Of a DNA stretch of 64,000 nt, positions 34,926-46,297 are shown one piece after another. This DNA comes from Cinnamomum chago. Taxonomy: Eukaryota; Streptophyta; Magnoliopsida; Laurales; Lauraceae. The DNA is taken from positions 36,924,001 through 36,988,000 of the forward strand of contig CP142460.1 in the NCBI GenBank assembly GCA_038049695.1, in the 5' to 3' direction. The notes under the pieces were generated by a model. The model was given only the letters and a program-made list of their open reading frames with translations, did no database searches and had not been told where the DNA came from. Position 1 is the stretch's first letter. Each line of letters begins with the position of its first letter. The translations under genes and the position numbers were made by a program.

Positions 34926-37900
34926 TATAAGACCCCGACCCGAGTGAACCCGATTAGTGCTAATTAAGTTGCGTGTTAGTGCTAAGCTTGATTAGTGATT
35001 TTGGCTAAGTTGGGTTTGGAATAGCTTTGATTCTAGTTTTGGGCTACTTTGAATGCTTTGGTAACTAGTAGGGCCCTTTGGGGGTTCCTTTTCATGACAT
35101 TGCACATGTTTGGGGATTTATCGGAGATTTTTGCATTTATGGTTTTAATCCCGTTTTATTGATATTGTTATTCCCTACAACTTTCATGTTGATCCCGTGT
35201 CTATTTGAGATCCCGAAACCCGATTTCATAGCCTTGAGGGCAAAACAGTCATTGCACATAAAATCTGTACCCAAAACTTGATATTTCCGAAACCCGCGAA
35301 ACATATGCTTTTCGGAAACTAGATATTTCGACGATCATTTCTTCCTTCTTCGTCGAATCCATCCGAGGTCCCGAAAGAGATGATTTCAGCCAAACTACCT
35401 TTTTTAGTTGTGGGACCCAACCCCATTTGTTAACAAAGGGGAACTCAACCCTTCATTCATTCCATTTCTTTTTCCAGCACAAGAGAGAAAACCTAGGGTT
35501 TTGTGAGCAACTCTTTCTTCTTCTTGCTTCTTCATCCTCAATCCACTCCCAAGCTTGCACCAATAGGAGAGTTGAGGTCATCTTCTTCTTCACCTCCTTG
35601 AGAGCTTTCTCTTGATAGTTTTGTGGAGAAATCCTTCCATTCCAAGACTTCCTTTGAGCTTACCATTGCCATTAGAGGACCTTGCAAGTAAGTAATCCCC
35701 TTCATCTTCTAGATTTGTTGTCTCCTAGCCCTTGATGAGCTCCATGTGCAGTATTGTTAGTTCTTTCAATTTCATTCCTTGTGTAACCCATTTTAGGGTT
35801 GTTTTGGGGGTTTTTTATTGTAGCTTGGAAGTGAGCTTGAGAAGTGATTAGAGGCTTGATTTTTGGCTAGCTTGGACATAAGGCAAGTGAATGATTGGGT
35901 GTTTTAAGTTTTAAATGGTTGGTGAAGCAATTATGGATTTTCATGTTTTCATTAATATGTTTATGGTTGAAATAAATGTTCTTGATGGAGTATTAAAGGA
36001 TGCATTTATGGTCATAAAGACATGTTAACTCATAGCAATTAATGTTTTCTTGTTTTGTCTTGAATATGTATATTGTGTGAAATGGTTTCCTTCTCCTCTT
36101 TGCTTGTATGGAATGTGATATGGATGGAGGAGAATGTGATGGATGTGGTTGGAGATTTGAGGTCATTTGAATGGAGATTTATACTCCTCATTTGATGTAT
36201 GAAAGTGGTTAAGAAGGGGTTGTAAAAAGGAAGAGTTATTGTGGAGCTGAACTGGTCCGAATTCAGGTTCTGGACAGTTCGCTCGAGCGACCATGACACT
36301 TCGCTCGAGCGACCTATCCAGGAAAGGGTTCGGAGCATTCCAGTAGCTTGGTCGCTCGAGCGGACATCCCAGAACTCATTCCAGAGAGTTGTTCGTTCGA
36401 ATGCATTTAAATATTCGCTCGACCCAATGAGTTCGTTCGAGCGACCTCCACTTCGCTCGAGCGAACCCACCCAGACAACCATTCCAGCGAGCGACTCGCT
36501 CGAGCGAACCCTCCAGTCCGCTCGAGCGATGCGGTTCGTCTGGCATAAGCTATGTTTGGGACAATGTTCAACTGTTTCAATAGTTGGGTCTATTCTCTGG
36601 GAACCCCTCTATGTCAAGGAGATTTATTGAGCATTGTATGAGGCCATTTGAGGAAGAAACCATATCACAAAGATTTCATTCGAAGTTTTGAAACTTCAAG
36701 ATGCATAAGGAGCCCGGAATGTCATCAAACTCGAAGAGTACCAAATGGTCATTAGATTGACGTACGTGGTCCCTACCCACTTTAAACGAATTTTTGAACC
36801 CGATACTTTACCCGTAATCCCAATTGTTTATTATACCTTATCAACCCCGAGATTTATACTACATGTCTTGTTTTCCCGAAAGTATTGTTGTATACTTGAA
36901 ATGGTTACTTGACCCGAAGTGCATTGCACCACATGTTATGACAGTGTGCCCTTGAGCACCCCCGTCTTGCCGTTTGTTTATGTATTTGTACTTGATTTAC
37001 TTGCATATGTCTCGATTTGTTATTTGACCTATGAGTCGGCATCACTAAGCTTGGATACCTTGTCGGCTTGATCCACCGACTTGGAGATCCCTCTCCTGTC
37101 CCGCCAGCTGCAGTTTGGATCCCGATACCCGGTCTATTACCGTGGTCCCGTCCCGATACCCGGTTCGCTACCGTGGTCCCGTCCCGTATATTTATATTGT
37201 ATATATATGATTTGCGTTGAATCTCCTCACCTTGTGTGACTGAGATCAACGTCCCATTATACTGTTGTCACTTTAGTGACAGAGGACTTAGCTTTATGTG
37301 ATTGTCATCTTGTTAGTTCCCGACTCCTTGGATACCTTATATGTTTGATCTTGTTTACTCATTTTCTAACAATGATTTATCTACTTTATGAGAGTTCTGT
37401 TTAAACAGATTTCTATGCTTTTCAAGGTATTTCCTTTATTATTTTATGTTGTTGTATCTTTTCATTCTCTTGCCAGACTGTCGTGTCTGACCCATTTGCT
37501 TTGGTACTCATGTCCCGTTGTCGGCTACCTTGAGGAGGAGCCGGAGGACGCGGTAGGTGAGCCGCAACCTCTAGTCGAGTGGCGTGCTGACGATGTCATG
37601 TAGACATCGGGTTGCTACGAGAGGCGTACATTTTGAGGAGAACTATTTAACCATTCTTTGGGTTATTTTTTTGTCTATATTGGCCTTTTATTGGCCTCTA
37701 ATTTTGGGGATTGTAACTAAATGATCTTTTGTTAAACTTTAACTACTTTTGGGGAATATGTTGTAGATCATTGCTCATTCTGATACAGTTTTGATACTTG
37801 ATGTTAATGCTTTCATGACTAGAGATAGTCTGACTATTTGATTTGCTACACGCTTCCGCACTCAAAAAGAAATATTCGTTTATGGTTGTGATATCCTCAC

Positions 37901-38020
37901 CGCGGACACCTGTGGGAAATTAAATAAAATGTATGTTGCTATTAAACAGATGTAATGTGGATCATCATTTAGTCCCGATCCCGGGTTGGTCCTTCGGATT
38001 CCCGGTCTGGGGTCACGACA
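34926..38020 (+). mobile_element. Solo LTR, family A copy 4 (3095 bp)
   Basis: It starts TATAAGACCCCGACCC (the first G of the usual TGTAAG mutated to A), ends GGTCACGACA, and has exact duplications ATGGA (34921-34925 and 38021-38025). Its cassette (36279-36540) has about nine CGCTCGAGCG-type words. The conserved 3' blocks are present near 36710, 37266 and 37590. It contains no gag-pol. Confidence 0.92.
36279..36540. repeat. TCGA-core palindrome array in LTR A copy 4
   Basis: Palindromes such as TCGCTCGAGCGA (36279-36290 and 36301-36312) and variants recur about nine times, separated by roughly 10-40 bases that include CCAGAGAG and ATTCCAG motifs. Confidence 0.85.
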
Positions 38021-39221
38021 ATGGATCAACGTGTAATTTCACTCTTAAAACCTATAGTGGTTAAAAGACTATTGATTTTGGGGGAAAATAAGGTATTAAA
38101 ATGAAAATGCAGGGGCTTATTTGAAAATACTAAAACCTCAATGGCCTATTTACAAATCCTACAAACCTTAGGGGGATATATGCAAAAAGCTCTTTTTTTA
38201 AAAAATGTACCATTACATTTTAATTACCATCTCTAATAGGAAAAAAAGTTAAAAAAATACTTTTCCATCCGAAAAAACATTACACAAAAACATCATAAAT
38301 CATGCCATGAGATTAAGAAAGAGAAGAGAAATTCTCGCATCAGATAAAGAGGAATCTACCGGAAAAAATCCCTAAGGACCCCCCACGTTGGGACAAGGCA
38401 CATTATCACCTTCCACATGGGAGGGGTCCTCATGGGGCTTTCTATATTTTTTTTTGTCTTCTTGTGACATGGTCGATATCGACCAATATGGGATACTACT
38501 TTATATCTTTTACACGATGCTGTATCTCGCCGACGCCCTCTTCATTCCACGGGGAAACCGATTCCTACAATTTTCCCTTCCAGAAAGCACTCAAAGAGTC
38601 CATGACAAACTCGGTTTCCCTCCATTAAGACGTTGGTACACACACTAAACACCTTTGTTTATTGAATGATCCACCCAAAAACATCATTATATGTCTTCGC
38701 TTTTGGTTTCTAATTTGAGAAACCCTAGAGAATCGAAATTCAGTCTGTTTTTTAACCTAGGAAAATGTAACAGCTGGCCAATTTGAATGTATTCTCTGTA
38801 CAAGTCCCCTTCTAAGCGACATGATTGTGGTCCCCAAGACATCATCGTATAAATTTGTAATGGTTGTTTTTGTGTGTAGGCTTTTAAAAAGGCTACTATT
38901 TCTATATTTTGTTATTCATAAGTGTCACATAGTATTCTCTGATCAAACACGTCATAAGGAGAGTTTGTTACAAAAAGGCTGCCCATTCAGGCCAGATTTA
39001 TTCATTATAGTATATGGATTCCAAAATATAGCTATTCTTCTCTATCTAAGGAAGTTTAGATGAGATTTTGATTCTTCATCCTGTGAATGGTATATAAACA
39101 AAGACTGTAATATTAATCTTTCATTATTTGCACTACTATCTCACATTGATATCTAAGTGTTTATCTTAATTTAAGCACATCTTCCTCACCAGCTAAAGTG
39201 TTTTTATTGTGCTTTAATGAT

Positions 39222-41835
39222 ATGATGCCAGATAGCGAGGTGTTATTCATGTTCCACTACGATGGCAACTTCGAATTCGATATAATTCGTCCGGTGTACA
39301 ATGGAGGAAAGTAGAAGATGAGATATTTACCGATGGACATAACATACGCATCACTGGTTAATAAAGCAAACGAAGCAGCTAATTGTGGCCCATCAATCCA
39401 GAATTTAAACTTACAGTGCCTCTATCACAACAGACGGGCATTTTCAATGGCTAGCATCGACGATGATAACGATGTACGGAGAATGTTGAAAGCATCGGGG
39501 AATGATGTGAATGAGTTATATTTATACTTGTTCAACTGTTAGAATGATGGGCAACATATAGGAGGCGAACACCGGAGGTACGTGTATTGATTTTATCACT
39601 ACGTTATAAGTTAACAAATACTAGTTTGTTCCCTACTTGCTCACCGCTTCAATGACTTGTTGTAGGTTTCAAGGGACTTATAAAGATTGCACTTGTCCAA
39701 GAAAATCGAGGAACGTGTCAAGATTTTCCAAGGGAAAAGTGGTCATCGAGCGATTGCAATCTCATGAACTGCCTACAGTTGATCTACATGAACGATGAAG
39801 ACGTGAATTTTCAAACTATACGTAACGATTTGAGTCCACGTCGGCTGGTCGGACAAGAAGAATTTGTTGATGATATGGACAACATGTGTTTTCAAACTGT
39901 ACCTAACGATTTAAGTACAATCAGTCGGTCAGACAAGAAGAAACTGTTGATGATATGGATGTTGGCGTGGATTCTCATGATAACATAAAAATTGAGAAAC
40001 AAAGCCCCATTGGCCATATCTGTGGGATCCCAATATTCAAGGCTGAAGTCAACACTGACATAGTGAATCCATCCAATATGGCAAATGTCTCCAATGAAGT
40101 CCTACATTTAGATCTAAATGACAATATGGTGCCTGAGGAGGTGAACACAGATGTCGGTTCTAACTCGGCAAGGGAAATGTGGCGTGGTCGTGAATTTCCT
40201 GATCGACATAACTTTCGAAACACTCTTGCTAAGTTTGTGATTTATGGAAACTTCACGCTCAAGCACCTGAAGACAAACTTGACCAAGGTCATGGCACGCT
40301 GCAAAGATCAGGATTGTCCTTGGCGAAATTCATGCTTCTATCGTCGAGTCGGGGCCGCAGTTCAAGGTCCGGACGTACAATCCAAACTACCGATGCTCGA
40401 AACCAATGATAAATACGACGCATCGATAGGCAACGTCGGCACTTATTACAGAGTTCATCATGGATAGAGTCAGGCAAAATTCATATTTGAAATCCAAGGA
40501 GATAATGAACAACTACCATATCGAATTTGGGTCAACCATTAGCTACAGAAAGACACTTATTGCAAAGGAAATAGCATTGCGTGTAGTCCGAGGGTCGTAC
40601 GAAGATTCATTTAAGATATTGCCTCTCTATTATATTGAACTACAGATGGCTAACCCTGGGACTATAACAAACATGGACACCACAACAGTGGACCGTTTCA
40701 GAAGACGTTTTTGGGCATTCAGACCATGTTTAAGATCGTTCACGTGCTTCTTGAGGCGAGTGATTGCTGTTGACGGTACACATCTCTAAGGCAAGTATCC
40801 AGGTGTTTTATTTGTAGTCGTGACACACGATGCCAACCATAAGCTCCTCCCCATTGCCTTTGCCTTTGTGGAAGCTGAACGGCTTGACAGTTGAGAGTGA
40901 TTCCTTGTAAACTTATTCATATCTTTGTGAGAGCCCTCCAATTTGAATATTGTTTCGGACCGTCAAAAAGGTCCTGTCCCAGCGCTCAAAAACACAATAC
41001 CTGCAGCAATACATTGTTACTGTTGCCGCCACATTGCAAAAAACATAAAGGCAACTTTTAGTGATGGGGCTATCGTGCTAAAATTTTGGCGTACAACAAA
41101 GTCATATAGGCCTTGTGAGTACGAGGCTTACATGATAAATATACGCGCAGTCAGCCAAGATGCGTTCAACTACATCGACGTGATTGGCCGGGACCATTGG
41201 GTGAATGCATACGTACAAGGGCGTCGGTATGAAATGCTAACTAGCAATGCGGCCAAGTGCACTAATAACCTCTTAAGAGACATAAGAGTCTTGCCTATTA
41301 CTAAACAGGTAGAAGAGATACGTGCTAAGTTAATGGAGTTCTTTCAAAAGCGTCAGCTTTGTCCCAAGTGGTGACCACTCGTCTTACTCCGTATGTAGAG
41401 AAAGTGTTAAGCAAAGAAATGGAGGAAGCTTGCCGAGTTCATGTTCGGGTGGCTGGCCTTGTTGAATTTCAAGTTCAATCTGCGGAATATGTTGACGTGG
41501 TTGATCTCGAAGGAAAAACCTGCACCTGTCGGAAATGGGAGATATCGGGCATCCCTTGTTGTCGCACACTGGCATCAATGAAGGTTAGAAATTATTATCC
41601 GTACGAGTTTTGCGAGCGTTGGTTTATGTCTGGAACATATCGTTCCTCGTACAATGAACTTATACATGCCACTCGCGACAACGAGCAGTGGGACCATACA
41701 TCAGATGTGACAGTTTTTCCACTTAGAGTTACCAAACAGCCAAGACGTCTTCGTAAGAAGAGGCTTCTAACCGAAGATAGTTGCTGTCAGCGGAAGGTGG
41801 TAACCTACTCGAACTGTAGAGGAAGGGAACCGTAG
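39222..41835 (+). pseudogene. MuDR/MULE transposase, broken
   Basis: From 39222 the frame begins with a short MuDR-type N-terminal region and meets an amber stop at 39312-39314. A GT-AG intron is possible at about 39577-39666. At 40170-40345 is the DNA-binding domain (REFPDRHNFR, then C....CPWR). A frameshift follows at about 40350, with stops at 40427-40429 and 40787-40789. The catalytic core retains AVDGTHL (first Asp) and SDRQKG (second Asp). In the SN..E..N block where the third acidic residue is expected, Lys is present. Two Trp codons became TGA at about 40890. The SWIM zinc finger (41510-41570) has CTC...CCR, with Arg for the usual His. The enzyme would cut at the terminal repeats; this copy cannot work. 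Confidence 0.9.
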
Positions 41836-42590
41836 AAGCTGTCGCAATCCTCCATCCCTCACTTCACTGTATGGGTGAAGGAGCTCTTCTTTGTTTTTGA
41901 TTATATTTTGACGCCTTCCGAGTTGTATATGGGTTGGTGCTACACATGTACATGGGTTGGTGATGTATATGTATCATTTTTTGAGGTAGTATTATAAGTG
42001 ACGCTTGTAGACCATACGTAAACGGTCAACTAGTTTTTTTGGGCACTGGCTTCGAACTGTAGAGGAAGGGAACCGTGGAAGCTGTCGCAATCCTCCATCC
42101 CTCACTTCACTGTATGGGTGAAGGAGCCCTTCTTTGCTTTTGATTCCATTTTGATGCCTTCCGAGTTGTATATGGGTTGGTGCTACACATGTACATGGGT
42201 TGGTGATGTATATGTATCATTTTTTGAGGTAGTATTATAAGTGACGCTTGTAGACCATACGTAAATGGTCAACTAGTTTTTTTGGGCACTGGCTTCGAAC
42301 CAAAGATAGTTGTCGTCAGCGGAAGGTGGTATCCTGCTAGAACTGTATTGGAAGGGGACATAACTATGGAAGCTGTCGTAAACCTCCATCCCTCACTTGA
42401 CTGTATGGGTGAAGGAGCCTTTCTTTGCTTTTGATTCCATTTTGAGGCATTCAGAATTGTATATGAGCTGGTGATACACATGTACATGGGTTGGTGATGT
42501 ATATGTATCCTTTTTTGAGGTAGTATTATAAGTGACGCTTGTAGACCATATGTAAACGGTCAACTAGTTTTTTTGGGCACTGGTGTCACC
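41771..42590. repeat. Triplicated transposase 3' end and UTR
   Basis: The segment starting GAACTGTAGAGGAAGGG at 41811 recurs at 42054 (period 243). A third, longer copy, from about 42297, again includes the coding tail (AAGATAGTTG...CAGCGGAAGGTGG). All three contain CATGTACATGGGTTGGTGATG and CAACTAGTTTTTTTGGGCAC. Near identity suggests recent duplication. Confidence 0.9.
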
Positions 42591-42837
42591 TTGTACAGGT
42601 AGAAGGTGGATGCCACATGGTAATTAGTAACAGTTGTATAACTTTTTGGTGATATGATTGTCGAAATGAAAATGAAACATGATCCCCTCTTAATTGCCAT
42701 TTTGTGTCCAAGTCAACTATATAGATTAACTGGATTCTCCTGATATTTATGCATTGCCTTTTATGTTATCCCATGTACGTCGATTTTAACAGCTTCAATT
42801 TTTAGACATTCCTTCAATTGGTTGTTTAACAAATGGT

Positions 42838-43013
42838 CGATATTGGCCATAATATTTGGTTGATATCGGCCATTTAACTACTGCAGGATTTTTTGATCCC
42901 ATTAAATGGTCGATATTAATCAAATTAAACGGTCGATATCGACCATTTAACTGGAATCAATAACTCTGCAGGAAATGGACCATCCAATTAAATGGTCGAT
43001 ATCGACCATTTAA
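42838..43013. repeat. Palindromic GGTCGATATCGACC repeats in the MULE
   Basis: About five copies of AAATGGTCGATAT-type words, alternating with CTGCAGG. The last (42988-43013) is a perfect 26-bp palindrome centred on GATATC. Single copies sit near the left (38467) and right (46548) ends, so they may be transposase-binding sites. Confidence 0.8.
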
Positions 43014-43349
43014 CTGGAATAAAAAACTTTGCATGAAATGAACCATCTACTTGTTTTTCATTTCTTTATATGCATTGATGTTAATTAAACTTCAAGCTTT
43101 TGAAATTCTGTCTTGAATTCGAAACCTATGCTTTGTTTAAATGTTGGGATTTGTTTGATGAAGAATGGAAATGGAATGGCTTATATTGTGATGTGTTCGG
43201 TTTGGAAATGTGTGGATTGATCCCTTGGAGAGCATGAAGGCTCAGGGAAGTGCCGGTGAACCATAAATGAGAAGAAGGGAAGAGAAGACTCATAAAATGC
43301 AAAGAAAAGAAGTGCATTTCTGCACTCAGCAGAGATAGGTAGCAGCCAG

Positions 43350-43590
43350 TCCGCTCGAGCGACCATGAGTGTCCGCTTGAGCGAACAAGCCATTGCCTGG
43401 CGTGGACACAAGCAGAAGCCTGTCCGCTCGAGCGACCTTGAGTGTCTGCTCGAGCGAACAAGCCACTGCCTGGAGTGGGACAAGCTAGAGACCTATCCGC
43501 TCGAGCGATCTTGAGTGTCCGCTCGAGTGGACAAGTTCCTGACAGGTCCGCTCGAGCTAACGGTTGATCGCTCGAGTGAACCTGGGCAGA
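43350..43590. repeat. CGCTCGAGCG palindrome array with 75-90 bp higher-order repeat
   Basis: Pairs of CCGCTCGAGCGA words separated by CTTGAGTGT recur with a longer unit that includes CAAGCCA(T/C)TGCCTGG. About eight words are seen; some carry CpG-to-TpG changes (GCTTGAGC, CTCGAGTG). Confidence 0.8.
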
Positions 43591-44544
43591 TTCTAGACTA
43601 AAGTTTTATTTCTTTCGTGGGTTTTGGGGAATCGAAAAACTAGACTATGCTGAGGGTTTTTAACCTGACATTGTGCAATTGGAAATATGAAATGTATTCT
43701 AACTTCGGGGACAACAATTCATTGTATTTTCCAACATTTGAATTTCAATTACGCAAAGGTCAATGTATGGTCTTAGCATATGCTTGATGGACTTCGTGTT
43801 TGAACTTCCGTTTTGGTGCAACAAAGATTATCGTATACTCGTGTTGAGTTTCAAGAATAAGCTCGTTTGAAGATTTGTTTCAAGAAGCAAAATGGAGATC
43901 ACTTCTTAAGTGTGTTATGCATATAATTATGCATCTTGCTAGTCGTCTCTTGTCTTGTTTTGATAAGTGATTTCCCCCTTAAGTTTGATTTGTTTAAGAC
44001 GTGTTTCACCGTGTTTTGTGAATTCATGAATTCAAGTGAACACCACTGAGCTTGGACTGCCCATTCAATCTGATCCATTGTCCGGGGGTCCTTAAACATG
44101 TGGACTATCTACAGATTGGTCGTGTATTCTATTACACATCGTACGTGTCCGGTTCTGCGGCCGGAAATCCCTGTCTACCTTTGTGTGGTGTGGGAATAGT
44201 TTTTTGCGTGTCATGCGTGCTTACTCTTTTCATTATATATGATAGAGAAAGGATGGGCTCTTTGTGGATTTACTATTCATGATATTTTATAAGTATTCAT
44301 GCAAGCTTTGTTTTCATTTCTTTGAAATGTAATTCAGTCAAGTAAATGTTTTAAATTCAATAAATTATTTTAGTATGCATCTTTAAACTTCACTTGTTCC
44401 ATGCTCATACCTAAATTGATTACCTGCCAAACTGTCGTGTTTGATGCTTGTTATTTTGGTGCCCAGGTGCAGGAAACGTTGCCTTTGAGGAGGAGCGTCA
44501 GGAGCAGGTTGTTGAGCTACCCCCGTTTGAGAGTAGCAGCCCGA

Positions 44545-44563
44545 CGACGTCAACTAGACGTCG
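44545..44563. repeat. CGACGTC-AACTA-GACGTCG hairpin
   Basis: This sits at the same LTR position as 16534-16552. Both stem arms differ from family A at the same base pair, so pairing is kept. Confidence 0.75.
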
Positions 44564-45369
44564 GGCGGGATCTTGAGTTTCGCTTCATTATGCCTTGGGT
44601 TCTTTTGTATTTTTGTGGGAATTGTATTGGCCTTTGTTGGTCTCTTGGGATGTAACAAAACTTAACTTACTTTTGGGATTAACTTTCAAACTTGAATTAC
44701 TATGGGAATGCCATGTTATAATTCCTCTTTCTGATATCTTGATATTGATATTATTTTACTCATGCATTTGGAAATATTATTTATACCTTATTAGTGATGT
44801 GATTTGCTACACGCTTTCGCAAACTTGAACGTGTGAGTTAGTCCCCGTGTCTCGGGATCCTCACCGCGGGAACCTGTGGGAAATTTCAAATCAACCGCGT
44901 TGCGGCCCTGGGCCTCGGTCTGGGGTCACGATAGCATGAACATTGAATGCATATATAGCCATGAGCACATGTAGTCATGCATTGAGAAATGGCAATCAGT
45001 TTGTAACTTGTGTTCAAAGATATGACAGGGATAGATTAGTATAAGGCATGAAGTATCCTTCGGGACAAAAATTACCTCTCCTTGACGGATACCCTCTGAT
45101 ATATGATACCGTTGGTTGTAAAGGAGAGTTGTTGGAGCTTCGGTGGCTTGTTCTTCATTCGACTACAAAGTGAAAAATGCGGTTAGGAAACAGGCAACAT
45201 GTTTCATCGCTCATTATTATGTATATAAGTAATCCTCCTTTTGGCACATTTTCCTTTTGCCGTACATGTTCATCACAAGGTCTATTCCATTCCACCGTTG
45301 TGCTTAACAATAAACACCTAAAAAGACATGATTAAAACACGCACCTTCGGTTCTCAATTATAAAGGATG

Positions 45370-45590
45370 TAATCGAACTACGGCAGTTCACCAGATGCAA
45401 GATGTTTTTGCATGTGTTTGTGAGGAAAAAAGTGGGAAACTTTGTGGAACACAACATAATAACTTGGCCACCATTCATTGCAGTGGTTGTTCGAAATTCC
45501 AATCATGGAAATTATCTCATCTGTAGTTAATCCTTTAGCTAAGAATGTTGAGACGACTTCTTATACCTCATTTTCTCTATAGGCCAAAGT
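45370..45590 (-). pseudogene. Unidentified coding-like stretch on the minus strand of the MULE
   Basis: The minus strand reads STFLAKGLTTDEI, then NHCNEWW and HFFPHKHMQ, without a stop for about 58 codons, ending near 45380. The composition (Trp, Cys, His, Tyr) is protein-like rather than the Phe/Lys-rich noise elsewhere. I do not recognise the family. It could be a second MULE gene or a captured host fragment. A stop interrupts the frame upstream at about 45570. Confidence 0.35.
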
Positions 45591-45819
45591 TCACAGTAAA
45601 ACCATATATAAAGGTGTTGCTTCGAGGGAAAATGATTAACAAAAAACATTTAAAACAACTTTCAAGTCCATTTGGATGCATGTTTTGAACTTCATTTATC
45701 CAATCCAATATATGAGAAATGACAGCGCATTTTGGACTGTAGGTTAATGCTGAGCATTTGAACCCTTGGGCATGTCTTTCACGTGAAACCCCTTCTATAC
45801 ATTCGACTGTGTTTCATTT

Positions 45820-46297
45820 GGGGTTAATGCTCATCAGTTTATCAAAAATGGATGACAAATTGGATTTCCATTGTGAAGCACGGGAGGGATGCCTCTGCAA
45901 CTGTTTGGTTCGAAACAACCATGCAAATGTTTGGTTCCAAAAAATGGATGGCTTCTGTTGAACAACCCAAGCAAAAGATGATGCAGACATGGAACTTGGT
46001 TTGATCTTTTACCACGATGAATGAAGGTTCCATGAATGCAGTGTCCTCCTTTTGGGGTTAATGCTAATCAATTTATCGCTCATCAAAATGGATTTCAAAA
46101 ATTGGATTTCCATTGTGAGACACGGAAGGGATGCCTCTGCAACTGTTTGGTTCGTAAAAACCTTGCAACTGTTTGGTTCTAAGAAATAGATGGCTTTTGT
46201 TGAAGAACCCAAGCAAAAGACGCTGCAGACACGGAAAGGAGTTTGATCTTTTACCATGATGAAGGATGGTTCTATGAATGTAGTGTCCTCCTTTTAA
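45820..46297. repeat. 234-bp tandem duplication near MULE right end
   Basis: Units starting GGGGTTAATGCT at 45820 and 46054 share GGGATGCCTCTGCAACTGTTTGG and TTTGATCTTTTACCA. Similar minus-strand open frames in both units follow from the duplication and are not evidence of a gene. Confidence 0.85.

Larger units (their letters stand above)
34269..38208. mobile_element. TIR element (about 840 bp net) holding a solo LTR
   Basis: Long terminal inverted repeats: the left arm at about 34298-34415 (AGCTTTTTGTATATACCC..., TAGGATTTGTATATAGGCCC) matches the reverse complement of 38050-38195 (AGCTTTTTGCATATATCCCC..., TAGGATTTGTAAATAGGCC). The 12-bp direct repeat ACCATTACATTT borders both ends (34257-34268 and 38209-38220). 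A 9-12 bp duplication suggests a MULE-type non-autonomous element. It has no coding capacity of its own. Confidence 0.65.
43080..44932 (+). mobile_element. LTR fragment, family E, inside the MULE
   Basis: The 3' half follows the family A/C plan: a palindrome cassette (43350-43590), a TGCCAAACTGTCGTG segment (44426), the CGACGTC hairpin (44545-44563), CTACACGCTTTCGC (44808), CCTCACCGCGGGAACCTGTGGG, and the terminus GGGGTCACGATA where family A has GTCGCGACA. The usual TGTAAGACCCCG start is absent, and no clean target duplication was found, so it is probably 5'-truncated. The left border is approximate. Confidence 0.65.

Noticed and set aside
39764..39988. Separate small gene upstream of the transposase
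   Set aside because: It falls between the N-terminal and DNA-binding regions of the MULE transposase and is best read as decayed linker sequence.
43071..44937. Target duplication for LTR E (TGCAT / AGCAT)
   Set aside because: One mismatch, an atypical LTR end, and the family start motif is missing; the boundary was left approximate.
45842..46257. Two similar minus-strand ORFs with Cys-rich peptides
   Set aside because: Their similarity follows from the 234-bp tandem duplication; the rest of the unit is equally conserved, so there is no sign of coding selection.
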